DNA from: Polychytrium aggregatum
Taxonomy: Eukaryota; Chytridiomycota; Chytridiomycetes; Polychytriales
NCBI RefSeq assembly: GCF_025602895.1
Contig: NW_026516258.1
Location: forward strand, 186,001 to 250,000
Direction: 5' to 3'
DNA length: 64,000 bases
Below are positions 1 to 11,216 of this stretch, piece by piece. The notes under the pieces are model-generated. The model was not told the DNA's origin and did no database searches. It saw only the letters and a list, made by a program, of their open reading frames with translations. The position numbers and the translations under genes were made by a program. Every line of letters begins with the position of its first letter. Position 1 is the stretch's first letter.

Positions 1-636
1 TTCGATGACAACATCTCTGCCCGACGAAATATAATCGGCCCAAACCTCTGGGGTGTTGCCTGTTGGAGACGGGTTGGACGACTGGCGGGAGCGGCTGGAA
101 GCGGCCGAGGCCGAGGTAGGGCGCGGGGCTCGGATTGTTTTGGCCGGGGCCGTTGTCAACTTTGCAGCAGTCGAGGCTGAGGATCCTGCGACCGTCTTCA
201 GGCTGCGCTCAATGACAATATCCTTTCCAGGCGAGATGTAGTCGGCCCAGACATCGGGGGTGTCACCGACAGGAGAGCTGTTGGACGATTGACGGGAACG
301 ACGAGCCGGGGCAGACACTGGACGAGAAGCAGGACGAGACAGGGTTGGAGCCGGCGCAGCAGCCTTTGGCCCAGGACGCCCGGACGTTTTCTCGACAACA
401 ATGCTTCTTCCGGGCGAAATGTACTCAGCCCAGATATCGGGGGTGTCGCCAACCGGCGAGGAGTTGGAAGACTGGCGAGAGCGGCCCGACGACGCCGACC
501 GAGAGCGCTCAGGTCGGGTCTGTGGCTTGAGACTGCCGGACTGGGCCTTGGCACCATTGGTCTGTCTCTCAATCACAACTGGATTGGAGGGCGAGATGTA
601 GTCGGCCCACACATCCGGAGTATTGCCTGTGGGAGA
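1..636 (-). repeat. Four coding copies of a W-A-[DE]-Y-I-S motif
   Basis: Inside the left-edge gene, copies lie near 566-636, 394-453, 211-272 and 1-60 (minus strand), about 180 bases apart. Each reads roughly G-[DN]-T-P-x-[VI]-W-A-[DE]-Y-I-S followed a few residues later by a [VI]-[VI]-[IV]-E strand-like tail. The linkers are low-complexity Ser/Arg/Pro/Ala. The core is far better conserved than the linkers. Confidence 0.75.
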
Positions 637-2085
637 AGACGACGACTGGCGGCTATGGGCTTTTGACTGTGGCTGGGAGCTTGCCTGAGAGGAATGCGCT
701 CTGTACGAGTCCTGGGCCTTGGCAGAGAGCATTGACCAGGTAATCTGGTCATTCGCGAGCGTCGTGAGCTTCTGAGGGCTGGACGATGGGTTTCTGGAGC
801 GGGCCGGGGTCGATGTGGCCGGGGTAGCCTGGGCGGACAAGCGCTGGTAGGTATCCTGGGCTCGGTTCGGGAGCATCGACCAGGCGATATCATCGCCGCG
901 TTCGGTGGACATATTTGCGAGCCTCGGGGACCTGTTGTGCGCATACTGGCGGTATGCTGTCTGAACCTTGACAGAAAGCATATCCCAGGAGATTTGTTCG
1001 TTCTTCTGGACTGGTCCGGTTGCGTATTTGAGACGCTGGTCGTTGGCAGCACGAGCATTGCCAGGAAGCATCGTCCAGGAAATTTCTTCGTCGTGGGGGC
1101 TCATTTGCATGGCCGTGGGACGGGTGCTCAGATAGGGCTCCTGACTGGCCTGGCCGAGTTTTTGGTTGATCCAATCCTGGGTAGCGATCTGGAAGGTTCC
1201 AGGCAATTGTGTGTGGTGGAGGTAATTGCCGGTGAAGATAATCGCCGGTGAAGTGACGAGTAACGAATGAGCAAGCGGCGACACGAGCACATGAACGGCG
1301 CCGCATCGAAACCTCAAAGGCGAGGGTAACAGTTGCTCCTCATCTTTCCTGGATTGCCAGTACTCAATGCTGCATTCTCGCTGTGGGGGGAAGGCACCGT
1401 CCAACTGAAACAGTAACACGAGTGCTGTACCTTGGAGGGCTGCGAGCGAGGACTCTTGCTTTCTTGGGAGGCCTGCTTGGTCCCGGGTGCCTTGTCACTG
1501 CGCGAGCTCTTAGCCGAGGCCGAGAGTGCGGGAGAGCGGACGGTGGTTCCCTGTTTGTGCAAAGCGATCCGCCCCAACAAGATCAGCAAACAAGGACTGT
1601 ATGTCGAAAGGAGAGCAGGGGATCGAGGAAACTTTTCACTCGCGCACATGTTCCGTCAGTTCCCACACACGATATGGATGCTCGCAAGCTGCCACAGCGC
1701 TCACCATGGATCCGTAAATGTTGGTGTTCTGTCCTGGGTGTCTCAAGCTCTGCAGCTCTCGGAAGAGAGAGTGGTTCAGTGCCTGGAGCTGATCGACGCT
1801 CTGAGCATCAAGGTTCTGGAACCGAGTCTCGTTCGAAAGACGGGCACGGCCGACTTGCGAGCGAAGGCCGTCGACCTCGCGCAGCTGGGCCCGGATCGCC
1901 GTCTGCAACTGCTGCTGCTGGAGGAGCTGCTGTCCTTGCTGGTGCTTTCTATTCTGCTCTGGGGTGCCGATCTTGGCACCTTTGGCGCCCTTCGTCGAGG
2001 CCGCTGCAGCCTTGCCCAGCTGAGGCGACTTGGACGGCTGCACCGAGGCAAAGCCGTAGGTGGGGCTGGATATGTTGTAGCTCAT
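1..2085 (-). CDS. Unrecognised coiled-coil and motif-repeat protein (3' end off the left edge)
   Basis: I do not recognise this protein. It starts at the ATG at 2085 (MSYNISSPTYGF); reading frame further upstream has no ATG. The first exon (about 2085-1698) is Gln-rich and coiled-coil-like, ending at a GTGAGC donor. A small Ser/Lys-rich exon lies near 1550-1434, ending at AAG/GTACAG. The last part, from about 1190 to base 1, is one open frame. Splicing between 1434 and 1190 is uncertain because an acceptor at about 1385 would also stay open. The open part carries two families of tandem motifs, four copies each: I-[ST]-W-x-M-L with a downstream Ala and Tyr, then G-[DN]-T-P-[DE]-[VI]-W-A-[DE]-Y-I-S, separated by Ser/Arg/Pro-rich linkers. 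This looks like a disordered scaffold with repeated short binding motifs. Function unknown; it is truncated by the window edge. Confidence 0.6.
726..1095 (-). repeat. Four coding copies of an I-[STA]-W-x-M-L motif
   Basis: In the same gene, copies near 1050-1095, 945-1000, 842-900 and 726-757 (minus strand) share an acidic start, then I-[ST/A]-W-[STD]-M-L and, in three of the four, an Ala and a Tyr about eight to ten residues on. Spacing is about 100-115 bases. They precede the W-A-[DE]-Y-I-S array in the protein. Confidence 0.7.
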
Positions 2086-2990
2086 GCTCACTGATTTCTG
2101 CGTCTGATACACTGTTTTGGCGAGCACAGATCAAAGCGAGGTCTGGTTTTGTTACGATCGAGTCTGGACAGAGTCAGGAAGCACATATTCGACAGGTGAG
2201 TCGACAGGAATAGCCGATGATGAGATCCCGAGATGACAGCGACGCACAGCCGAGCCACACAGAAACCCGATCTGTTGCCATGCGGGCCTCGTCACCCGAC
2301 AGAGGGACATCGACCCACAAACGTATACAGACCCGAGTGGAGATGGGGTATAGAGCAGCGAGTCGGTGGGGAGGCCGATGTCGGATGAAGCAAGTCGGGG
2401 AGGGGAAGGAGCTGGGCGACCCTGATAAGAACGAAGCCGTTGGAAATGGCTGATTGATATTGTTTGGATGCGTTCCCACACAAATGGGCTTGCGATCTTC
2501 CAAACGGAAGGTGTCTTTCCTGCCTCCCCAGCAAACAGACACCAGGCCACCGCCGACAACCAAACACGCTCCAACTGCTCTGGTACATTGGATCGGACAG
2601 AGCAGGACACAAGCCATCGGGTTGTTGGCACCGCAGCGTCGCGATTTGTGCACTGGGGCTCTGCGAGCATGCAACGGGGCAGGCCATCACACCGCGCGCA
2701 TGCTCTGCGGATCATTCCTCCCTCTTCAAGAAGGCGAGGCACCCGAGATGCTATGGCTGGGGTGCCATGCGAGCGTTGCAATCCGCCCTTCTTCACAACA
2801 ACGCCAAACCACACTCCATTCCAGCCTCTCGCAGCAACGTCCTGGAATCGGCATTTCATCTCTCGCGCCCTGCAAGACCCGCAAGATTGTAACTCGTGTT
2901 GCTGAGCAAATCTGTCGCATTAATAGTGACGGCAAACAGGGCACATTGATCCGAGCAGGCTGTGGAGTGACTGTGTGGCTGCTTACGGCA
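2086..2990. other. Intergenic, no supported gene
   Basis: Between the start of the left-edge gene and the NDC80 stop. Several overlapping open frames exist on both strands, but none shows a domain, a plausible splice pattern or biased composition. It probably holds the promoter of the left-edge gene and the NDC80 3' UTR. Confidence 0.5.
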
Positions 2991-5900
2991 TTACCCCTTG
3001 GGCGAAACAGAGTCGTATAGCGACGCCTCGTCGCTAACAATCGCTCGGAGCTCGGCCAGGGGCAGGCGAGTTTTCTCCTGCAGCTGCACAATCGTGTTGA
3101 GCATGTCCTGAAACTGACTGAACGCCTTCTCTGTCTGCGTCGCGCAGCGGGTCCGAGTTTGCTCAAATCTACAATAGGTTGTCATGGCGTTAGACGGGTT
3201 CCATCGGACCATGCGACGCATGTGATGCGTTTCCGCTGTTCGCCCAACTGTTGCTAGATCACATGTCTGAAGTGGATCGAAAACATAGAGCACGACGACG
3301 TACTGGATAGTCAGTTGCTGTGATCGATAATGGGCGCTTTGGAGACTGTTGGTGGCCTCGGTTCTCATCCGGGGAATGGTTTTCTCAAGGTGCTCGATCT
3401 CTTGCTGGCTGGTTGCATCGGTGGTGCCGCTCAGCTGTGAACATAGTTATTCAGTGATCAGGGAAACAATCGGCCATCGCCGCAGTGAAAAGTATGGCTC
3501 TGGACAGACAGAATTTGACGCGACTAGACACCATCGCCACCAGAAAAATGGACAACCAGATCTATGTCAGCATACCTCCTTTTCTTCATTAAATTGATCG
3601 TTGGCCTTCTTGATCCTGTCCTCGATGGCTGCGAGCTCTTCCAACTTCTCGTGAAAGGCTTCGTTGATGTGGTCCAGCTTCTCTTGCAGTTGCAGGATTT
3701 CTTCGTTGGTTTGCTGCGCAGCAGCAGCATATTGCTGGCGGACGGCATAGAGCGCCGGCTGATGGATCGGTCCAGTGTTCATTCGTAGGATCAAATTAGC
3801 GCATGCATTCGCTTGGATATCACAGTGCAGACCTCGGCAGCCCAGCGCAGATCCGAGCGCTATCGACAACCCAGCCGTGCCGACAGCCGATTCGTGTCAA
3901 GATGTGCTTTCGGCTCCGAGATCCCAGAACTCGACAGATCCCAGATCTCACCTTGACGACCTCTTGAATGTCAATCGAAAGCATTTGAGAGGCGTTCGGA
4001 GCCGAAGGCCGGACGCTCAGCTCATGCTTGAGAATCTGACTGAGTCTCTCATCTTTCTGATTGCGACAAAAGATCCTGGGACTGTTGTAGTCCTTGACGG
4101 TTGCAGTGAGCTATCGGGCAAACCATACATACGACGAGATTTCAGTAGTCCGCGGAGCACTCTAAATGCTGCCAAACCGACTCGGGCACATGCTTGCCGA
4201 TTACAGGAGTGTCTAGTGGCCAGGCTAATCCAACTTACCCCATCGCACATCCGCTGGTACTCGATTTCGATTTCCCAGCATTTCTTGTCGATTTCTTTGA
4301 TGCTGTCTTCCAGACTGGCCAGCTGCGAAGTGAGCTTCTCCCTCTCCGTGTTGATCTTGTCGATTTCGGCGGGTGAGATCTCTTGTGTATCGACGATGTG
4401 TTGAAGGTGGTTGCGCTCATTTGTCACGCTCACGAGTTCGCTTTCTGTTGCGGGATACGTATTTGAGAGCCAGAATCAGCAACAAGCATGGGTCGCGGCG
4501 GATGCGCACGAACTAGCGGTCTGGGGGGGGGGGCAGATTTATCGGTATCAGTGCCGATGGTCCGATACGCTACGTTTCAGTGCAATATTCTCCCTGAGTG
4601 TGGCATTTTCTTCGACGACCTTGGTCTTCCGCGCCTGGCGATGAGCCATGAGCTGCTTCAGCTTCGAGGCGTCTCCACGCAGCGTGGCCTCTTCTTTGGA
4701 GAGCGCCACGAGGGGATCTTCACCCTCGGCGAGGGCTTGGTATTCGGCCTCAAGCACCTTGATTTCCTGGTCGAGCTGATCGGTCTCGGAGACGAGATCC
4801 GCAAGCTTTCCTTCTGTTGGTTACAGAGAGGCATTTGTACCGGTCAAACTCGGTCAGTCAACCAGCTGTCCGTGAGTGTCCAGACCGGCTCACCAGATGG
4901 TGGCAGCACTGCTTTGCGCGTAAGTCGGTCTGAATGCCTCCCCGCCCTTGCACGCCTCACCAAAATAGAGAAGAAGCTCTTTGTCCTCGGGATCGTAGTT
5001 CACATCCCGCATGTAGTTGGTGTAGGATTTGGCCAGGTACCAACAATAGGCGATTTCGACAGTGTTCTCGTCTGCGTTGGTCAGGTCGACGTTCGAGGTC
5101 ACAACTTGGTCGCCGCACTGCCGATACGATTGAAAAGCAATGAAAATAAAGCGGGTGTTAGCTTTGAAACGAAAACTGTGGGCTAGTCAGAACTATCTCG
5201 TGTCTGGCGGTGCAGGACATTGGACCTACGATAATGAGCTCGACCATCCAAGTCAGCATAGCAAGCAGTGTTGGCCAGGCGTGCATCGCTCCGACTGAGT
5301 GCAGAATGGATTTGGTGATCATATCGGCGAAGGGATATCTGGATCGCAAGAGTCATCGAGGATGAGCACACCACCTCCCGGATTAGATTGCTCGGGCATG
5401 GCAGAACATCGGCTCGTTTGTGTCGCAAGGCGTAGTTGGGGCAGTGATAGATGCTCGCAGCAAACTATGACGGGCCCACTCTCTCATAGCATTCAGCAAC
5501 CCACCGCAGCCCACGGAGGATCAGGGGAACTTCTTCTTCAAACTTCTTCTGATAAGCATACTGCGGATCCAGCAGTGCGTAAAGGAAGCGGAATATGCCT
5601 TGGAAATCCTTCAGCGACGGCGCCTGAAGCTGTTTGGCTGAAATCGGCTGATCGTAGCCGGCATTCACGAGAAAGTTGATCAGCTGCTTGATCATCTGTG
5701 CTTGCCACGGCTTGTCTCGGGTCGGGCGAGGGTCTGATGTGTTTGAGCGCCCTCCGACGCCGGAGGGACGGTTCGCAGCGTAGACACTGGATCGCCTGTT
5801 CAATGCCACCACCGTGGATCGTTGTAGGTTAGTACCGCTGAAGAAGCATCGTCGAGACCGCACCATGCAGCTGTTTCCACATGACTGCGTTTGAGCCGAA

Positions 5901-6187
5901 TGAGCCCGAACAGACATTGCCCGCGGCATGAAGCACCGGGAGCGAAAGCTGGGTATGTGCGGCATAGTTGTGGGTCGATTCTCTGTGGCAGCGATTGTTG
6001 CGGCGTGGTGGTACCTCGGCACGGTGCCTTGGGCGCTGCCAGCATTCCGCTGGAGGGGATTGATGCCGCTTGTTCGGCCGGGAGGGCCCATCGCTAGCCC
6101 GCTCATGCCCTCCACCATGCTGTTCATGGCGACGGAGGGCTTGAGCGACGGCCGTGTTGGCTGTGATAACCGGGACGTGAAGCTCAT
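2991..6187 (-). CDS. NDC80: Kinetochore protein NDC80 (HEC1)
   Basis: Microtubule-binding subunit of the outer-kinetochore Ndc80 complex (with Nuf2, Spc24 and Spc25). Start ATG at 6187 (MSFTSRLSQPTRP) opens a basic Ser/Pro-rich tail. Exons 6187-6015, 5795-5505 and 5338-5230 join in phase. The second exon holds the family hallmark, DPRP followed by the calponin-homology fold (L-DP-x-Y, then LRGLRYPF across a splice junction). The intron before 5795 carries a perfect TACTAAC branch point. Later exons, from 5117 and around 4850-4580, 4430-4240, 4110-3950, 3780-3570, 3435-3315 and 3170-2991, encode the long coiled coil, including a segment with the family-typical EIDKINTEREKL pattern. The stop is at 2991. 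The donor of the exon from 5117 is ambiguous (two GTGAG sites), so the exact junction there is inferred. An intron near 4525 has a G11 run. Confidence 0.9.
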
Positions 6188-6589
6188 GCTGAAGGAAGGA
6201 TGGTGTCCGGCTGCTGCGAGGGGTCCAGCTTGGTGCCGATGTGCTGTTGGCAAACGAAAGGTGCTGCCAAAAGAACGGTGCTGCCAAAAAGAAAGATGCG
6301 GCCGGCAGGTTGTTCTTGGGATGCTCTTGGGCAGGAGCAGGGTGGCCGGCGCCGGGCAGAAACAGCAACCGAGATGGCGGGGCTGTATATGGCCATATTT
6401 GGACATTCACGTGACCGCGCAGCTCAACACAGGCCGCCGGCCCGTTCCAGGATCCACGCGCCCGTCCATGTTCCATGGCCCGCACGCCAGCCGATGCTCT
6501 CTTTTGCACCCGCCCGGTCGGCAAACGCAGCCAGGAAAGGGACCAGTATCGAGCGCAGTTCGTGTTTCAGCGGATGTGCGAGCTGCGGC

Positions 6590-9500
6590 TCACACAGCCT
6601 GAGCAGCAAGGGCAACCCGGAGAATGTCGTTGCCACCTTTGACTATGAGTGTGTCCTTGACCGGGCCAGTGCGCTCAGGACGGTATTCTATCTCGACCGA
6701 GCGGCTCTTTCCGCTCTCAATTTTGAAGCGCCGTTCCTTCAGAATCGTGAAGGGCTTCCCAACCATGACCTCGACGATGATGGTTTTCTTTGTGTTGTTG
6801 TTGTGGACCGTGAGGACCTGCGTGGCCGCCTGTCCCAGCGGCGTCGGACCGAGTGCTTCGTAAAAGTCAATCAACTTTGGTGACCGGGCGCCGCTCACCT
6901 GGAGCTCAATGTCTCTCCGCTTGGAAGACAGTGCGGTATAGGAGGCGACGGGGGCTGCAGCTCGACTGGGCGCACCCTGACTGGCCACAGCCTTCCGGGG
7001 CATTGTCTCTCCGATTGCAGTCGAGGCGATGGCTTTGGGAGCGGCATATGGGGCTTGGTGATCACGCAGCTCAAGACGAGCTTCAAGGTTGGTGCGATGT
7101 CGAGCTACCATGTGCGATCGGGTCTTCAGAGGCCTTGTTGCTGCACGGTCCGCAGCTTGGGTCGCCCGGGTTTTGCGAACCTCGCGGATGCCAGGAGGAC
7201 GAACCTGGCCGCGCAGAGCATTAGCGCGAGTGTGCGTCTTGGAAGCAGCGAGCCCATCTCCCATTTTCGAGACAGCATCGATGGCTCCTGACTTGATTGA
7301 TCGCTTCAAGACCGAAGCACTCGAGCCCAAGGGGCCCGATACAGATGTCCCGGAGCTTGACATGCTGGTAGGTGTCGGGGTGATCCGTGGCCGAGTGACG
7401 TCAATCTCGAACTGAAGGTGGGTCATCCTGGATTGACTGCGGAGCTGGTACTTTTGCGTGTACTTGGCCGCCATCGGCTTTGGCGTAAAGTCGATTGAAA
7501 TCGCCAGTGTTTCAAAGGCTCCGAGTCGACCGCTGTTCTGGCTATGGCGAAAGACGGTTTCGTCGGCCAGAGCTTGCAGCGGTGCACCGGGTCCTCGGGT
7601 CGAGGAGGCGGAGGAATCGGCATATGTTCGTCCTAAACGTTCGAGGCTCCAAGGAACAGGCTTCTCACCCAAGTTGCAAAGCAGCAGGGTGTACTTGGAA
7701 GCGTCGTCGTATGAAATGGTTGGAATCTCGACCTTGATGTTCCGAGGCTGACTACCTGATCGGCTTCCCAGTATCACGGCTGTCTGGACAGGGTTTTCGG
7801 CGAGCTTGGCCTGAACATGCAGCTGCAGTTCTTGCGTCTGCTGCTGAAGCGTAATTTGTTGTTGTTGCTGCTGCGGTTGCTGTTGCTGCTGCCGCTGGAA
7901 GTTTAGCTGCGCCAGCACCTTATTCTTATTCAGAAGAACCTGCTGTGTTGCTACTGGCCGGGCGACTTGCTGTGGCTGATCGCCGTGGGCTTTATAGTTT
8001 TGGATGTTTTGGAGAACCTTTCCATTGGACTTCTTGGTCTCTGCTTTGAGCTCTAACTGCTGCTCTGGAGCGGGTCCCTTCGTTCGCGTTGGCGATGACA
8101 GCTGGCTTTGGCTTTTGTTTTGGGCTCGAAGTGCTGCTGGGGTCGATGGGAGCTTGCGGAAGCCGATTCCGGGTGAGTTCTACAGCGGCACGAGCGAGAG
8201 TGGCGGCGATAGAACAGTAAAACACTGATGGTCAGAATCGTGCAGTTTATAAGCAGCGGCGCTCACTGTCTACGGATTGCGGTTGATTCACTGGGCATCA
8301 CTCACCAATATGTCCACCTTTCCTTCGGCCTGTTCCATGGTACCGTGGGGATAGGGAAACATCGGTCAGAACACAGTAGACGGATTTGCCTTGTCAGCAC
8401 AGGCAACTGTACCTTGGGCGTGGGGGCCTCATACTCGGGAATATATCGGCCCCGTGCGTCCCGCTTGGGTGTGAAGAGAAAAGGCTGCAGCGGTCGCGTG
8501 TGACCAAAAGTGAGATGGAAAGTGACACTATGGTTAGTGTTCATTGGGGCGCACTGCTGCAGGCACGGAGGGAGTCGCAATTCACCAACTGCTCGATGCC
8601 AATATCGAGCCAAGTGCGGAGGAGTAATAGCGACGCTTGTTCACAGTGGATATTTGGGCAGTCGCAGCGCACTCTCCAATCGCATACCCCTTCTGATCGA
8701 TCGCTCCCATCTAGTCTTCCCAACGGGAACGACTGGGCAGCGAAATATTCATCCATGGGTGGGAATCCAGAGGCCAGCTCTTGTGGAGAGAGTCGTGGCT
8801 CGAAGAAATGCGGAATGTTGTCCTGGGCGATCAAGTGCCCTCCGGCGGTTTGCTCTTGGACGGTCGGCTCTTGCGAAACGAGCTCCATGGCAGAGGTCAG
8901 GGCAGCCAATGGTGAATCCAATATCACGCCATTCCGCTGATCCGGAGGGGAAGTGAAGCCCACAACGCCTTCACTACTTGCATTGGGGATCATTCCTACG
9001 GTGGACGCTGGCATGCAAGTGTCGGAGAGGGATCGCTTTGGAGGTTGTCGAATCTGCGCAAACACGCCGCTTCCCTCCATCAAAACGGGATGGCCGGCTC
9101 TGGCGGATTCCGGCTGGGCTTCTGAGGCTTGATTGGCGAGCCCCAGCCCGGCGAAAAGGGCGCCCGCACCTTTACTTTTTGGAGGTGAGAGGAAGAGCTC
9201 CATCTCGCCGCCTGGATATGGAGCCGAATCTGCGGAGGGAATATCGATGGCGTTGCTCTCCCCGCTGTTGCTCAAACCGGGCCAATGTAGATGTCCAGTC
9301 GCTTGCTCGTCTTTGCGGATACTATCGCCAAGCACTGCCGAATTTCTTGTCAGCTCTTGGGATCGTTTGGCCGCAAGGCGTGGACTGCTGCGAAGGGACT
9401 TGCCGCTCTGGAGCTTGCGGACTCGAGGGTGTGTTTCAGCATCATCAGAGCCTTTGGATTCAACCGCTCTTGGGACAGCGGCCACTGGAGCCTGGCTTTG

Positions 9501-10451
9501 CTTGGCAAGCTCGACCAGTGAGTCGGCAAAGAGGGGCGGGTCCTGTCGGCCGGGCTCAGGAGGTGTGTCCTTGGACAGATGCCGGAAGATGCTGGTCCGC
9601 TTGATCGGAGTCATCGATATGCCGGTTGCAGCTTGGTGTGCGATTCTAGACTTGTCGAGCCTCAAGGCGCCAAGTTGGTTTGTGAGATCGGCGCCGGTTA
9701 GCGCTGGGGGCGACATCACCGGAATAGACGATTTGCGGAGCAGAGTCTTTTGACTCAATCGCTCGGTTGCTGAATTCGGCGATGGACTGTTTGAGCTTAG
9801 AGTCGAACTGGGAGACCGGGAGGTTGCGCCCGGGAACGAGGGCTCGGCCAAACCAGATCGCAACGCTGGCGAAAGAATCGGAATCGAAGACTTGCGGCGA
9901 AGCCGAGGGGTCTTTGCTGAGGCCGGGGGCTCGTAGGCGTCTTGGCCGATATCAACAAAAGGCCGGAGCGATGACCCGACTGGCGAAAACAAGCTGCTAT
10001 TCGGACCACGGGCAGCAAGATCGAGATCAATGGTTGGGGCAGGCAGAGGAGTCTGGACAGAATGGATGCAAAAAGCAGAGGACTTGATCTCCGGAGACCC
10101 AACATCGCTGGCCTCATCCAGTATCGATCGCATGTTCATGGGCGACAGGTCGTGTTCCACGAACGACTGGAAATGGTCAAGAGACCACGATGTTTCTATG
10201 CATAATCGACATCATGTCGGCGTGAGTGCGATCCGAGAGCGACTGCTTGTTTTCCGACCTACGGGACAAGCCGGCCCAGACAAGAGACACTGTCGCCTCG
10301 GGCTATCAACTGGCTCACCTGGATGATCGAGCCAGGCTTCGGTTGGGACCGTATATGATCGATCCATCGAATCTTGCGCATATGGATGAGTCGATGAAAG
10401 CAGCTCGACGCTCTCACTCCATGAGAAGATGGATTGGTCTGGTTTGCGCAT
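6590..10451 (-). CDS. ASH-domain centrosomal protein, CEP192/SPD-2-like
   Basis: Start ATG at 10451 (MRKPDQSIFSW). Exon 1 ends at a strong GTGAGC donor at about 10319; an acceptor near 10197 keeps frame into a long Ser/Pro-rich exon (about 10197-8650). That region repeats an R-K-S-S-I-P-[VI]-[LM]-S-P motif, a plausible phosphosite or docking motif. Further exons (about 8580-8415 and 8181-6590) hold a poly-Gln coiled stretch and two ASH/MSP-like beta-sandwich segments. One is a central segment with an F-x-x-SQNSGRL-x-x-x-E pattern. The other, at the C-terminus, has V-x-N-N-N then PF-x-I, followed by I-x-x-G-x-S and V-x-x-x-Y-x-P. That arrangement is known from CEP192/SPD-2, which recruits gamma-tubulin to centrosomes. 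The short intron near 8590 is unresolved. It could instead be another ASH-domain cilium protein. It fits a zoosporic fungus that keeps centrioles. Confidence 0.55.
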
Positions 10452-11216
10452 CGTACGACTATTTGGTGTCGATAGATCTATAAGGCACCAAAAAATAGTG
10501 TTCAAAAGAGTCATCGTCAACACTGGCGCCGAGATTCTGCTCTGATACAAGGACGGGTCTGCTTCAGCGAGCCAAGTCTCGACGACGAAAGCGACAACAA
10601 GACTGCAAGTCAGATCTGCGGGAATCGGGACGCCATCGGTGGCCGCACGAGGCCCGTGGATTTTATTTACCCGGCAGTGGGGCAAGCTGTGCCAGCCGGG
10701 TCCTCACGTTGTCGCTTTCCATCTGTGATGTCGTTGCTGGATCAGGACGACGGTATCGATTCGCGACCGAGGGGCTCAACGGCAGCGGATCAGGCGGCGA
10801 CCCCAGACAAAGCCGAGACGGATTGTGGTACACGTGGATTCCCAAAACGGGGCATATTGTCGGCCCTGGCGAAAGCGCAAAGGCATCCACGCCGGCACAA
10901 GCAGTGCGGACACAGCGATCGCAGGCGCCGCCATGGTTGGGGAGTGGAAGTCACAAGTATATTCCGAGTCCAGAAAAACTAACCATCGGCCTCAAAACGG
11001 GTGTCCATTTTGCTTTGTGAATGCCGTTACAGCCGCATTCAGCAAAGTCATGTCGATGTGGATCCGGATATCACTCAGCGGAAGCTCGAGAAAGACGCGC
11101 TGCGGGGACGAGAGTATGTCCGTTCGGCATTGCCAATGATCGATCAGAGAGAGCAAACGGATGGTTTAGATACAACACATTGCGGTCCAATATAACTCGC
11201 TGATGCACACTGCACA
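10452..11216. other. Intergenic stretch with a possible small unresolved gene (-)
   Basis: A short minus-strand frame around 11160-11000 reads like real protein (SDIRIHIDMTLLNAAVTAF) but is closed by a stop near 11010. A second frame ends in RTRLAQLAPLPGK at 10663. I could not join them in a convincing splice pattern and recognise neither. This may be a small two- or three-exon gene, or chance. Confidence 0.25.
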
